Shown piece after piece: positions 26,943 through 36,104 of a stretch of DNA of 64,000 nt (positions are counted from its first letter, which is position 1; every line of letters begins with the position of its first letter). A program made the position numbers and the translations under genes. Source of the stretch: Porticoccaceae bacterium (GTDB taxonomy: Bacteria; Pseudomonadota; Gammaproteobacteria; Pseudomonadales; Porticoccaceae); assembly GCA_029252555.1 (NCBI GenBank), contig JAQXBF010000039.1:1-64000 (forward strand). The letters are read 5' to 3'. The notes beneath the pieces are model-generated. The model had not been told where the DNA came from. It saw only the letters and a list, made by a program, of their open reading frames with translations, and made no database searches.

Positions 26943-28438
26943 AGGTCCTCACCGCGGCTCCACCAAGCGTGAAAACCCAGAGGTACGCGCTGGGGCATTT
27001 TAATTCGGGCTATTGGGCCCTGGCCGATATCCTGAGCATCAAAGATTTGCAGCTGAGAGGTCCAGTCATTGCTATCAGTCACCAATGACATGATATAGCC
27101 ATGGTCTTCAGCGCTCTCACGGTTGGCGCCTTTCACTGGGGCAAAGGGCGTTTCGCTGCCGTATACGCCTTCGCCATAATTCCACTCGTCATACTGGCCG
27201 GTATCATTGTTGTACTTAACCACGCCGTTAAAGCGCAAAGTGTGGCCGCCTTCTTCCAGCAGGGGAATGCGCTGGTGGTAGGCATATTTGCCTTTGGTGC
27301 CCTGATAGATCTGGTTCACCTTATTAAATTCGGTGTTCATATCGCAGATATCACCTTCACGTACTTCGCCTGTGACCAGATTAAAACGCCAGCGATAATT
27401 ATTGGCCTCCAGTCGCATATAAGCCAGCATATGAGACAGGGCGCCTTCATCGTTTGAGGCGTCGGGCATAGGGTTGGTGGAGCGGCAGCCATCCATGGTG
27501 ATCCAGTCGCCTTCTTCCCAGCAGTTGGACACATGCAAAATAAAGCAGGGTTCGCAGTCAAACCAGCGGATATCGCTGGACTGGCCGTAGCGAGGGATTA
27601 TGCCAAAGCGGGCGGGTATATCCCGGTGGAATTTCAACACGCGCATTTTGTGATTGCGCAGCACACCGATATTATGGAAAAACGGCAGATCATGGAGAAT
27701 GGTGTAGTTGGTAGTAAAACCAAGATCATGGGGCAGGCGAGGGCCTGGTATTTCAATTTCCACCTCTTGGCGCAAGGTGCCATCAGGATTGGCAACACCA
27801 TACGTCATAAATGGTGCCTCATCGCCATAATCCATAAATAGCAGTTCGCCGGTGTTCCAGTCTACATGGCTATGGGCTGACATTTTGCGTCTAGTGCGGC
27901 CCTCAAGGTCAAACACGCCTTTATTTTCCAGGGTCAGTGGATTCATGCTGTAGGGACTGCCCGCATTATACCAGGTGGGCAGTAGTTGGCCATTAAACAG
28001 AATCACATCGGTATTGCCTGTGTCCTTGATCGGGGAGTCTGGCAGGGAAAAATCAAAAGGCCCCATCACCCCAGGCCATACCGCCTGGTTTTCTGCTAGT
28101 TCGCGCTGCAGAGCGTAGGTATGGATATAGCTATTGCGATAGGAGGCTTTGCCATCGCGGATATATACCGCATGCACCATGCCGTCGCCATCGAAGGGGT
28201 GGTAGAGGTTCTTAGGCTTAAAAACCGGATTCGGGCCATTGCGATAATAGGCACCAAACAGATCGGCAGGCAGTTCACCAATTACCTCCAGTTCACTGAC
28301 TTCAATTTCGTCACTGGTCGGGGCATAGGCACCGTGCAGGTATGGGTTGTCCAGCTCATAAATCCAGTCTTGAGTATTGTCGAACAGCGGTGCTGATCCG
28401 ATACATTTTTCGGTGACTTCAAAGGTGCTGTTGCTCAT
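26933..28438 (-). CDS. carotenoid oxygenase (RPE65/lignostilbene dioxygenase family)
   Basis: A 501-residue non-heme iron dioxygenase. The N-terminal signature GAYYRNGPNPVF..NLYHPFDGDGMVHAVYI is clear. Candidate iron-ligand histidines occur in SAHSHVDWN, LPFFHNIG, ILHVSNCWEEGD and at the C-terminus (GFHAWW, His490). Such enzymes cut conjugated double bonds of carotenoids, apocarotenoids or stilbenes to give aldehydes. It lacks a signal peptide. Its gene overlaps the HxlR start by 10 bases if the upstream TTG is used. It is divergent, across 173 bases, from an acyl-CoA catabolic operon. Confidence 0.9.
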   Translation of the reverse strand: MSNSTFEVTEKCIGSAPLFDNTQDWIYELDNPYLHGAYAPTSDEIEVSELEVIGELPADLFGAYYRNGPNPVFKPKNLYHPFDGDGMVHAVYIRDGKASYRNSYIHTYALQRELAENQAVWPGVMGPFDFSLPDSPIKDTGNTDVILFNGQLLPTWYNAGSPYSMNPLTLENKGVFDLEGRTRRKMSAHSHVDWNTGELLFMDYGDEAPFMTYGVANPDGTLRQEVEIEIPGPRLPHDLGFTTNYTILHDLPFFHNIGVLRNHKMRVLKFHRDIPARFGIIPRYGQSSDIRWFDCEPCFILHVSNCWEEGDWITMDGCRSTNPMPDASNDEGALSHMLAYMRLEANNYRWRFNLVTGEVREGDICDMNTEFNKVNQIYQGTKGKYAYHQRIPLLEEGGHTLRFNGVVKYNNDTGQYDEWNYGEGVYGSETPFAPVKGANRESAEDHGYIMSLVTDSNDWTSQLQIFDAQDIGQGPIARIKMPQRVPLGFHAWWSRGEDLWK

Positions 28439-28611
28439 GGTCTGATCCCCTGGGGTTTAGCCGGACGCCTTAATATTTTGATAAGTCTAATTATGCAAGT
28501 ATATGCAATTTAAAGGTTACAGGGCAACTTCTCGGTTGCCAGCCGGTTGTGATCTCGCTAATATCTAGGCCACTATAAAAATTAATAACGCTGTAAAAGC
28601 GGGTTTTCTGA

Positions 28612-29592
28612 ATGTCATTAACCAAGCTGCGTCTGCCTGTTATTCAGGCACCATTGTTCCTGCTGTCTGGGCCAGAGATGGTAATTGCCAGTTGTCGCGC
28701 CGGTATTGTTGGTTCTTTTCCCAGTCCCAATGCTCGCACGTCAGAGATTCTGGAAGACTGGCTGATTGATATTACCAGTGCTCTTGAAGAGCCCCTTAAG
28801 GAAGAGACCCATTGGGGAGTTGAGGCCGCTCCTTGGGCGATTAACCTAGTGATGCACAGATCTAACCCCCGCCGCCATACCGATCTGGAGATGGCGATCA
28901 AATATAAAGCCCCACTGGTGATCACAGCTCTGGGTAGCCCAGAAGAGGCGGTAGCACCTGTGCACGGTTATGGTGGCAAGGTTTACGCGGATGTAAACAG
29001 CGTAGAGTTTGCCCGCCGTGCAGCCGCCACAGGAGTGGATGGCTTGGCACTTATTTGCGCTGGCGCCGGTGGCCATACCGGGCAGATTTCACCTTTTGCC
29101 TTTGTTGAGGAGGTGCGCCAGTTTTTTGATGGTGAGATTATTCTGTCTGGCGCGGTGAGCAATGGCCGGGCTATGTATGCCGCAGAAGTTCTTGGGGCGG
29201 ACTATGTGTACATGGGCACCAGATTTATTCCCAGCCATGAATGCTTGGCCGCAGACGAATACAAACAGATGGTCGTAGACGCGTCTGCTGGAGATATTGT
29301 CACTTCAGACTCTGTGACCGGAGTTAAGGCGAACTGGCTTAAAGACAGCCTGCGAAATGCAGGCTACGACCTCAATAATATGCCTCCCGCTGGCGATATA
29401 AATTTTCTTGAAGCCGCCGGTGATGTTAAGCGCTGGCGCGATATTTGGGCTGCAGGCCAAGCCGTGGCCTCTGTGACCGAGCAGCAATCTATTGCCGATA
29501 TTGTCGATCAGCTAGAACGGGAATATCTTTTGATTACGGCAACGGTTTTGGCTCCGGGGTCTGCTAAGGGACATGAAGGAAGAGCATTATGA
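28612..29592 (+). CDS. nitronate monooxygenase-like FMN enzyme
   Basis: A 326-residue TIM-barrel flavoprotein of the NPD/2-nitropropane dioxygenase family. It shows ICAGAGGHTGQISPFAFVEEVR (phosphate and flavin region) and LGADYVYMGTRFIPSHE (last barrel strands). Family members oxidise nitronates; many are misassigned and act as NADH:quinone reductases or enoyl reductases. It is the first gene of a four-gene operon (overlap ATGA with the ligase), so a role in an acyl-CoA catabolic pathway is more likely here than nitroalkane detoxification. The ATG at 28612 has no strong ribosome-binding site. Confidence 0.85.
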   Translation: MSLTKLRLPVIQAPLFLLSGPEMVIASCRAGIVGSFPSPNARTSEILEDWLIDITSALEEPLKEETHWGVEAAPWAINLVMHRSNPRRHTDLEMAIKYKAPLVITALGSPEEAVAPVHGYGGKVYADVNSVEFARRAAATGVDGLALICAGAGGHTGQISPFAFVEEVRQFFDGEIILSGAVSNGRAMYAAEVLGADYVYMGTRFIPSHECLAADEYKQMVVDASAGDIVTSDSVTGVKANWLKDSLRNAGYDLNNMPPAGDINFLEAAGDVKRWRDIWAAGQAVASVTEQQSIADIVDQLEREYLLITATVLAPGSAKGHEGRAL

Positions 29593-31298
29593 TTACATCA
29601 TCTGCACAGCGTATTGCTGATTATCGAGAGCGGGGCTGGTGGGGTGATCTCACCCTCCACGGCATGTTGCGACAACATGCCCATAAGCACCCAGATTTAT
29701 TGGCGGTGGCAGATCAACCCAATCGCCAAGACCTTACCGGTGATGCGCCTCAACGGCTGTCATTTTTAGACCTCAACAATGCCAGCGATAATTTGGCCTC
29801 TCAGCTATTGCAGGCTGGTATAAAAAGCGGTGACGCTATTTTGGTGCAACTGCCCAATATCGCCGAGCTGGTAGTGGCCTATTTGGCCGCGAGCAAGATT
29901 GGGGTGATTATTTCTCCGGCAGCGGTGCAATACGGTGCCCATGAGTTGCAGCATATTTGCACCACCATTAACCCCACAGCGATGCTCACCATCGAACAGT
30001 TTAATGGCCTGCCACTGGCAGCCAATGCCCAACAGCATTTGCCGGAGACTGTGCAAGTGTTGGTGTTTGGATCGGACATCAGCGTCAATAGCATGGGCGA
30101 TAGTGGTGTTCAAAAGCAGCTCGCAGAGTATGAAGCCAAATACCCTGTTGGGGCTGATGATATTTTAACTATCTGCTGGACCTCTGGTACTACGGGCACA
30201 CCCAAAGGTGTGCCGCGCAGCCACAATATGTGGTTCGCCACATCCCGCTGCTGTGTCGAAGCAGCGGATTATAAGTTGGGTGACCGCTTTCTGAATATTT
30301 TCCCCATGGTCAATATGGGCTCGGTGGGGGCATTTCTCTACCCATCCATGTTGGTGGGCTGCAGTATTATTTTGCACCACCCCCTAGACCCTGGTTTGTT
30401 TTTAACCCAGCTGCAAGATGAAAAAATTACCTTTACGGTGGCCCCGCCTGCTGTGCTGAATCAGCTGGCAAAAAATGAGGCCATGTGGAATCAGTTCGAT
30501 TTTTCTGAGCTGCGCTCCATTGGCTCTGGTTCTGCACCACTGGCCCCTTGGATGATTGAAGCCTTTTGTCAGAAATACGGGTTAGAGGTGCTGAACTTCT
30601 ATGGCTCCAATGAGGGCATCAGCCTTTTTTGTACCCCGCAGCATGGCTCTGATGCTACCGAGCGCGCGACCATGTTCCCCCGGGTTGGCGCTGGCATCGA
30701 GGCTTGGGATTCCGAAGTTAACGCCATTGTCTACAGCAAGGTGGTGGATGTGGACACCGGCGAGGAAATTACCGAGGCCGGTAAAATCGGCGAATTATTG
30801 TTCGATGGCGCCACGGTATTTGATGGCTATCTGGGCACAGATAATGCCGAGGTATTTACCCACGATGGCTTTTTCCGCACCGGTGATCTGGTTGAGTTGT
30901 GTGGGGGAAGCAGTGCAGAGGGCAACCAAACAGCACCAAACTTCTACCGAATCGCTGGGCGCTGCAAAGATATTATTAATCGCGGCGGCATGAAAATTTC
31001 TCCTATGGAAATTGATATCTTGCTGGAGGGCTTGCCCAACTCAGCGGAGGTTGCTGTGTGCGCTTATACCGATGAGCGGCTGGGCGAAAAAATCTGTGCC
31101 TGCCTGGTGGTATCAGCGGATGCTGAAGCGCCCACCCTGAAGCACATTACTGAGCATCTTAGCAGACAGGGCATCGCCAAATTTAAGCTGCCCGAGCGCC
31201 TGGAACTATTTTGTGCATTGCCCCGCAATCCGTTGGGCAAGGTCCAGCGGTTTCTATTACAAGACATGGTCGGTCAACGAATTAAGGAGATGGAATGA
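29589..31298 (+). CDS. AMP-forming acyl-CoA ligase
   Basis: A 569-residue ANL-superfamily enzyme that activates a carboxylic acid with ATP and CoA. The P-loop motif is ICWTSGTTGTPKGVPRSH, then NFYGSNEG, FRTGDLVEL, and the C-terminal NPLGKVQR carrying the catalytic lysine. Start and stop overlaps on both sides (ATGA upstream and downstream) indicate translational coupling with the nitronate monooxygenase-like gene and the thiolase. The substrate could be a carboxylic acid made by oxidising a carotenoid-oxygenase product, which is inference from neighbourhood only. Confidence 0.9.
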   Translation: MITSSAQRIADYRERGWWGDLTLHGMLRQHAHKHPDLLAVADQPNRQDLTGDAPQRLSFLDLNNASDNLASQLLQAGIKSGDAILVQLPNIAELVVAYLAASKIGVIISPAAVQYGAHELQHICTTINPTAMLTIEQFNGLPLAANAQQHLPETVQVLVFGSDISVNSMGDSGVQKQLAEYEAKYPVGADDILTICWTSGTTGTPKGVPRSHNMWFATSRCCVEAADYKLGDRFLNIFPMVNMGSVGAFLYPSMLVGCSIILHHPLDPGLFLTQLQDEKITFTVAPPAVLNQLAKNEAMWNQFDFSELRSIGSGSAPLAPWMIEAFCQKYGLEVLNFYGSNEGISLFCTPQHGSDATERATMFPRVGAGIEAWDSEVNAIVYSKVVDVDTGEEITEAGKIGELLFDGATVFDGYLGTDNAEVFTHDGFFRTGDLVELCGGSSAEGNQTAPNFYRIAGRCKDIINRGGMKISPMEIDILLEGLPNSAEVAVCAYTDERLGEKICACLVVSADAEAPTLKHITEHLSRQGIAKFKLPERLELFCALPRNPLGKVQRFLLQDMVGQRIKEME

Positions 31299-32530
31299 TG
31301 AGTGCACCTATTTATGTATTGGGCGGCGCGCAAACTGATTTTGCCCGCAACTGGGCGCGGGAAGGGCTGAATATCTACGATATGTTCCGCGAGACATTGG
31401 ACAGCGCCATCACCAAAACTAGTATCAGCCCAGAGCAAATTGAAGTAGGCCATGTGGGCAATTTTGTTGGCGACCTATTTACCGGCCAGGGGTTAATTGG
31501 TGGCTTTTTTGCCGAGGCCTATCCCGAGTTGGCCTATATACCCACCAGCCGTCATGAAGCAGCCTGTGCTTCGGGCTCCATTGCAGTACTCAGCGCCATG
31601 CGCGATATTGAAGCCTGTCATTACGACTTAGCCTGTGTGCTGGGGCTGGAATATATGCGCAATGTGGATGGCCAGATCGGTGCCGAACATCTGGGCGCCG
31701 CCACCTGGAAGGGTATGGAAGCGACTAATTGCGACTTCCCCTGGCCCTATATGTTTAATCAAATTATTGATGAGTATGATGCTCGCCATGGTATTGATTG
31801 TGATCACTTAAAAACCATTTCTAACATTAATTTTGATAATGGCCGACGCAATCCCAATGCCCAGACACGCAACTGGCAGTTGCAACCAGAGAATTACACC
31901 AACAGTGATCAGTACAATCCGGTGATTGAGGGTCGGGTGCGCAAAATGGACTGCGGGCAGATCACCGATGGCGCCGCCTGTGTGTTTTTGGCCAGCGAAA
32001 AAGCCGCCAAAAACTATGCCGCTGAACATGGCCTCAAGCTTGCAGACATACCCTGCATCAAAGGTTGGGGCCATCGCTCCGCGCCAATCAGTCTGGATAG
32101 CAAGCTTAAACTCAGTGCGGGCCAGCCTCTGTTGTTCCCCCATGTCAGCCAGATTATGACGGATGCATTGGGCCGTGCAGGCTTTGCCGATGTCACTGAT
32201 CTTGATGGTCTGGAAACCCACGATTGTTTTACCATCACGGAATATATGGCCATTGATCATATTGGCCTGACCGCCCCCGGAGAGAGCTGGAAAGCTATTC
32301 AAGAGGGGCGTATCAGCATGGATGGGGATTTCCCTATTAACCCCAGTGGTGGCCTGTTGGGTCAGGGCCATCCGGTGGGTGCCACGGGTATCCGAATGCT
32401 ATTGGACTGCGCCAATCAGGTGACTGGCCGCGCCGGCAACTTCCAGATCGAGGGTGCTCGGAATATGGCGACGTTTAATTTGGGTGGCAGTACCACCACC
32501 TGCGTTAGCCTGATTGTGGGCGTTAACTAA
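31295..32530 (+). CDS. thiolase, SCP2/acetyl-CoA acetyltransferase type
   Basis: A 411-residue thiolase-fold protein of the SCP2-like class. The nucleophile is Cys91 in AACASGS, the HDCF motif (ETHDCFTITEY) supplies the second catalytic His/Cys pair typical of SCP2 thiolases, and GHPVGATG follows. The last strand is NLGGSTTTCVSLIVG. Such enzymes often cleave branched-chain or steroid-type 3-ketoacyl-CoA. The start overlaps the ligase stop and the stop overlaps the next thiolase start (TAATG), so this is the third gene of a compact operon. Confidence 0.88.
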   Translation: MMSAPIYVLGGAQTDFARNWAREGLNIYDMFRETLDSAITKTSISPEQIEVGHVGNFVGDLFTGQGLIGGFFAEAYPELAYIPTSRHEAACASGSIAVLSAMRDIEACHYDLACVLGLEYMRNVDGQIGAEHLGAATWKGMEATNCDFPWPYMFNQIIDEYDARHGIDCDHLKTISNINFDNGRRNPNAQTRNWQLQPENYTNSDQYNPVIEGRVRKMDCGQITDGAACVFLASEKAAKNYAAEHGLKLADIPCIKGWGHRSAPISLDSKLKLSAGQPLLFPHVSQIMTDALGRAGFADVTDLDGLETHDCFTITEYMAIDHIGLTAPGESWKAIQEGRISMDGDFPINPSGGLLGQGHPVGATGIRMLLDCANQVTGRAGNFQIEGARNMATFNLGGSTTTCVSLIVGVN

Positions 32531-33738
32531 TGCAGCCAGCCTTCGTCTACGATGCTATCCGCACGCCAAGAGGGCGCGGGCGAGCCGATGGTGACTTGGC
32601 GGGTATCAGTGGGTTTGAGCTATTAAAAACGCTTTATGATGCTTTGCAACAGCGCACTGGATTAGATAAAAACAGCGTCGACGATGTGGTACTGGGCTGT
32701 GTTACCCAGATGGGCGAGCAGGGCGGTAATATCGCCAAGACCTCGCTGCTCTATGCGGGCTGGCCCGACTCTATACCGGGCATGACCATCAATCGGTTTT
32801 GCTCTTCGGGGCTGGATGCCATCAATATTGCCGCCATGAAAATTAATACGGGGCAGGCCAGCTGCACTTTGGCTGGGGGCATCGAGATGATGTCCAGAGT
32901 GCCCATGCTATCGGATCAGGCGGCCATGTTTGCGGATGCTGAATTGGCGTTGGATAATCGCATGTTAATGATGGGCAGCGGCGCTGATTTAATCGCCTCC
33001 CTGCATAATATTAGCCGCAAGCAGGTGGATGACATCGCTTTTCAAAGTCAGCAGCGCGCAGCATTGGCGCGCTGCAAAAAGCATTTTAAATCTATTATTC
33101 CAGTATATCACCCAAGCAAAGATACATGGGTAACAGAGGATGAGTGCATTCGAGAAGAGCTCAGTTTGGCAGATTTGGCTCAACTAAAACCTTATTTTGC
33201 AGAAATGGGTGCCAATGGTGTGGATGCATTACAGCTCAGTGAGCATACTCATCTAAGCACAATTTCCCATGTCCATACGGCAGGCAATTCTCCGGCCATG
33301 GCCGATGCTGCATCTCTGGTAATGATAGGAAATTCGTCATTGCAGGACCAGGGACTTGTGCCCCGCGCACGTATTTTAGCTGCGACCACAGTTTGCAATG
33401 ATCCTTTACAGGTTGTTTCCGGCTGCGCTGCTGCCACCGCCAAACTAATGTCAGATCAGGGCCTTACCAGTGCAGATGTAGATCTGTTTGAATTGCATGA
33501 GGCCTTTGCAGCCACCAGTATTAAATGTCAGCGGGAACTGCATATTGATGCAGATAAGCACAATGTGAACGGTGGTGTGATTGCATTGGGGCACCCTATG
33601 GGCGCCACCGGTGGGATAATGCTGGGCATGCTTATTGATGAACTCGAGCGCCGGGATTTACGGTTGGGTGTGGTAGCCACCAGCGGTGCCGCGGGTATTG
33701 GTACGGCACTGCTTATACAGCGCGAGCCCAGCCTCTAA
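32530..33738 (+). CDS. acetyl-CoA acetyltransferase-like thiolase with altered second cysteine
   Basis: A 402-residue classical thiolase with nucleophile Cys91 (NRFCSSG) and His355 (GHPMGATG). The third signature, normally CxGGGMG with the proton-shuttling cysteine, reads TSGAAGIG, placing Ser385 where the cysteine is expected. Activity may be lowered or changed, or the enzyme may work only in one direction. It ends the operon; an 8-base inverted repeat spans its stop codon and the convergent gene's stop. Having two thiolases of different class in one operon suggests cleavage of two different ketoacyl-CoAs. Confidence 0.87.
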   Translation: MQPAFVYDAIRTPRGRGRADGDLAGISGFELLKTLYDALQQRTGLDKNSVDDVVLGCVTQMGEQGGNIAKTSLLYAGWPDSIPGMTINRFCSSGLDAINIAAMKINTGQASCTLAGGIEMMSRVPMLSDQAAMFADAELALDNRMLMMGSGADLIASLHNISRKQVDDIAFQSQQRAALARCKKHFKSIIPVYHPSKDTWVTEDECIREELSLADLAQLKPYFAEMGANGVDALQLSEHTHLSTISHVHTAGNSPAMADAASLVMIGNSSLQDQGLVPRARILAATTVCNDPLQVVSGCAAATAKLMSDQGLTSADVDLFELHEAFAATSIKCQRELHIDADKHNVNGGVIALGHPMGATGGIMLGMLIDELERRDLRLGVVATSGAAGIGTALLIQREPSL

Positions 33739-33753
33739 CCTCGAATTAGAGGC
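33731..33753. terminator. inverted repeat across two convergent stop codons
   Basis: Perfect 8-base arms (33731-33738 with 33746-33753) and a 7-base loop lie exactly between the convergent thiolase and DDAH-like genes. No T-run follows on either side, so it is at best a weak or Rho-assisted terminator. Confidence 0.35.
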
Positions 33754-34601
33754 CGAGTTAAGCAGGTCGCCCCCCCTTCTCCTTTGCGGCTCACTTCTAA
33801 ACCTTTATAGGTAGCCACATTACAACCGGCACCTTCCAGCCCGGTTTTAACACCGGGTAAGTTCTCCAGCATAATCGCCTGGCGCGGCGCAATGGCCAAT
33901 ACATTGCAGCCCATGGCTGGATATTCTTCCTCCGGCACATCGACAAATTTTATACCTAAGCCTTCAAGCCATGTAATAAAACTGGCAGGCATAAAGGGCC
34001 TGTATATTAGGGCTAAATCTCTATCTATGGGCGATATTATCGACATTAGATGAAGCACATCATCTGGGTGATCTGGGTCTGGTAATGCCACTATATGCAG
34101 TTCGGTATCTGGGCCGAGCAGCTCCTTCAGCTGGCGAATACCCTCGGCATTGGTGCGAGGGCCCAAGCCAACAGCTGCATGGTTTTTATCCAGCCAAATA
34201 AAATCACCGCCCTCTAGTGTACCGGGGCTAGTTATCTGGCCAGCAATATTATGTCCCATAGCCTCATAGGCGGCGGCGTTGGCACTTGCCTCTGGAGTGC
34301 GGCTAGCGCGGCCCATATTGCACAGGATTAAACCATTGGGGCTAATCAAAATACTGTCTCTGGTATAGATGCTGTCAATGGTCAAGTTATCAGCGCCTCC
34401 GAGCTCAATAATGTCGGCACCAGAGGCGCTGAGCAATTTTCGAAATTCAGCATACTCGGTTATGGCTTCGTCCAGTTCTGGCTTAGCGTGAAACCGCAGG
34501 GGCTGCCATTCCTGTTCAAGTTTGGCGTCGCTAACAAATGCATTACTGGCACTGCGAATAGCCACTTGGCTGATGGGAGAGTATTCATCAAAATTAGACA
34601 T
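33735..34601 (-). CDS. dimethylarginine dimethylaminohydrolase-like (arginine deiminase superfamily)
   Basis: A 288-residue guanidino-group-modifying enzyme. Visible elements are YTRDSILIS near residue 80, GTLEGGDFIWL with the catalytic Glu/Asp region, the active-site histidine in DDVLHLMSIIS, and the nucleophilic Cys280 near the C-terminus (GGATCLTRPL). The family hydrolyses methylated arginine or arginine to citrulline, or transfers amidino groups. The amino-acid permease gene lies 13 bases upstream on the same strand, which supports uptake and breakdown of an arginine derivative. DDAH and a broader amidinotransferase cannot be separated by motif alone. Confidence 0.83.
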   Translation of the reverse strand: MSNFDEYSPISQVAIRSASNAFVSDAKLEQEWQPLRFHAKPELDEAITEYAEFRKLLSASGADIIELGGADNLTIDSIYTRDSILISPNGLILCNMGRASRTPEASANAAAYEAMGHNIAGQITSPGTLEGGDFIWLDKNHAAVGLGPRTNAEGIRQLKELLGPDTELHIVALPDPDHPDDVLHLMSIISPIDRDLALIYRPFMPASFITWLEGLGIKFVDVPEEEYPAMGCNVLAIAPRQAIMLENLPGVKTGLEGAGCNVATYKGLEVSRKGEGGATCLTRPLIRG

Positions 34602-34614
34602 GGGTTTGCTCTTA

Positions 34615-35919
34615 TTATTTTCTGACTAATGCGTAGATAGGCATGCCGATAAGGATAAGCATAAAGGAATAAAAAACAATCTCCCAGCCAGCGCCATATA
34701 TCGCAAAAAATGCATAAAGGAATGTGGCAGTGGAGAGCCCAACAGCGCGGTTGCGTTCTGGGCCTGGCGGATCAGATTTAAGAAAGTAGAATTCTGAAAC
34801 CGCGCAGAAGGCATAAGCCATTAAAGTTGAGAGAGTAGAGAGCATGGCCATAAAGGTAAATGCGGCTATCAGCCCTTTGGTGTAGTTTAAAAACAGCAGG
34901 GCACTAATAAACAGCCCTGAAACCATATAAGCAAATTGCGGCGTGCCGCTAGCACTCAGGCGTTTGAACTGGGCCGGCAATAAATTATCTTTGGCGGCGG
35001 CCAGAGCAACATTGCCCGCCGTTAATGTATTGGCATTAAGGGAGCCCAGTGTTGATACCAGAGCGCCCATTGTGATCAGCCCGGCACCGGCTGGCCCCAT
35101 CACTTTACTGGCGGCCAGAGCAAAGGGTGCCGGTGAGTTCATTAGCTCTTCGGCTGGCACTAACAGTGCAATAGCCAAGCTCACCAGTAGATAGATAGTT
35201 AGTATGGTAAATACAGCCGCCACTAGCACCCGAGGAATAGTTTTCTCTGGCTGCGCCATATTATCTGCCGGCACAGTGGCAGTTTCGATGCCGACAAAAG
35301 ACCACATGACTAAGGTGGTGACTGTGGCTAATAGCGCGGCTGGGTGAAGATCGGTAGGATTGGACGCAGGTAAATTAGCTGGCTCCATATAGGTAAACCC
35401 CAGCACAATCATAAACAGCAGCGGCAATATTTTGACTAAGGTAGATACCACTTGAAAGCGACTACTGCTCTCTAGGCTGCGAATATTTAACGCCACAATA
35501 GTCCATATCAACGCCAGCGCACAGAGCAGAGACAGCACTCTAGACTCTGTTATATGGGGGATAAACACACCTAGATAACCAACAAAGGCAATGGCTATAC
35601 CAGAGACTGCGGCAATACAGGCTATCCAGTAGGTCCAGGCAATTAAAAAGCCGGCGAAGCTACCCAGCCCTGCTTGTACATAGGCGTAGGGGCCGCCAAT
35701 TTTGGGAATACGCCGCACCAGACGCGAGAGCGATAGAGCAACTAATAATGTACCGCCGCCAGCGATAAGCCAGCCGGTCAGCCCCAGCAGACCATAGGGT
35801 GCCAGCAGGGTTGGCATCATAAAGACACCGGAACCAATAGCGCAGCCTACGGCTATAGACCAGCCGCGCCAAAAACCAATTTCATTATGGGTACTGGAGT
35901 TTTTATTATTGTTTTTCAT
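34615..35919 (-). CDS. APC-family amino-acid permease
   Basis: A membrane protein of about 434 residues with roughly 12 hydrophobic helices. The first helix carries the APC signature WSIAVGCAIGSGVFMMPTLLAPYG. I place the start at 35919 (MKNNNKNSS); an ATG 14 codons upstream at 35961 is possible, but its extra residues look unlike a permease N-terminus. It should import amino acids by proton symport or exchange. It pairs with the DDAH-like gene 13 bases downstream, suggesting arginine, methylarginine or an antiporter substrate. Confidence 0.87.
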   Translation of the reverse strand: MKNNNKNSSTHNEIGFWRGWSIAVGCAIGSGVFMMPTLLAPYGLLGLTGWLIAGGGTLLVALSLSRLVRRIPKIGGPYAYVQAGLGSFAGFLIAWTYWIACIAAVSGIAIAFVGYLGVFIPHITESRVLSLLCALALIWTIVALNIRSLESSSRFQVVSTLVKILPLLFMIVLGFTYMEPANLPASNPTDLHPAALLATVTTLVMWSFVGIETATVPADNMAQPEKTIPRVLVAAVFTILTIYLLVSLAIALLVPAEELMNSPAPFALAASKVMGPAGAGLITMGALVSTLGSLNANTLTAGNVALAAAKDNLLPAQFKRLSASGTPQFAYMVSGLFISALLFLNYTKGLIAAFTFMAMLSTLSTLMAYAFCAVSEFYFLKSDPPGPERNRAVGLSTATFLYAFFAIYGAGWEIVFYSFMLILIGMPIYALVRK

Positions 35920-36104
35920 GATCTTCCCATTGTGTCTATTCTCCCCTGAGGGAAAAAGCACGTTAACAGGGAACTGTAATATTGCCTAGAATAAGTTGAC
36001 CTTGGGCAGGCTTGAATCCTTACTTATATAAGGTTACTTTAGGTTGCTACGAATAAAAAAATCAAAAAATAAAACACAGGCTGGTCTGGTGTGGGGGCTA
36101 CAAA

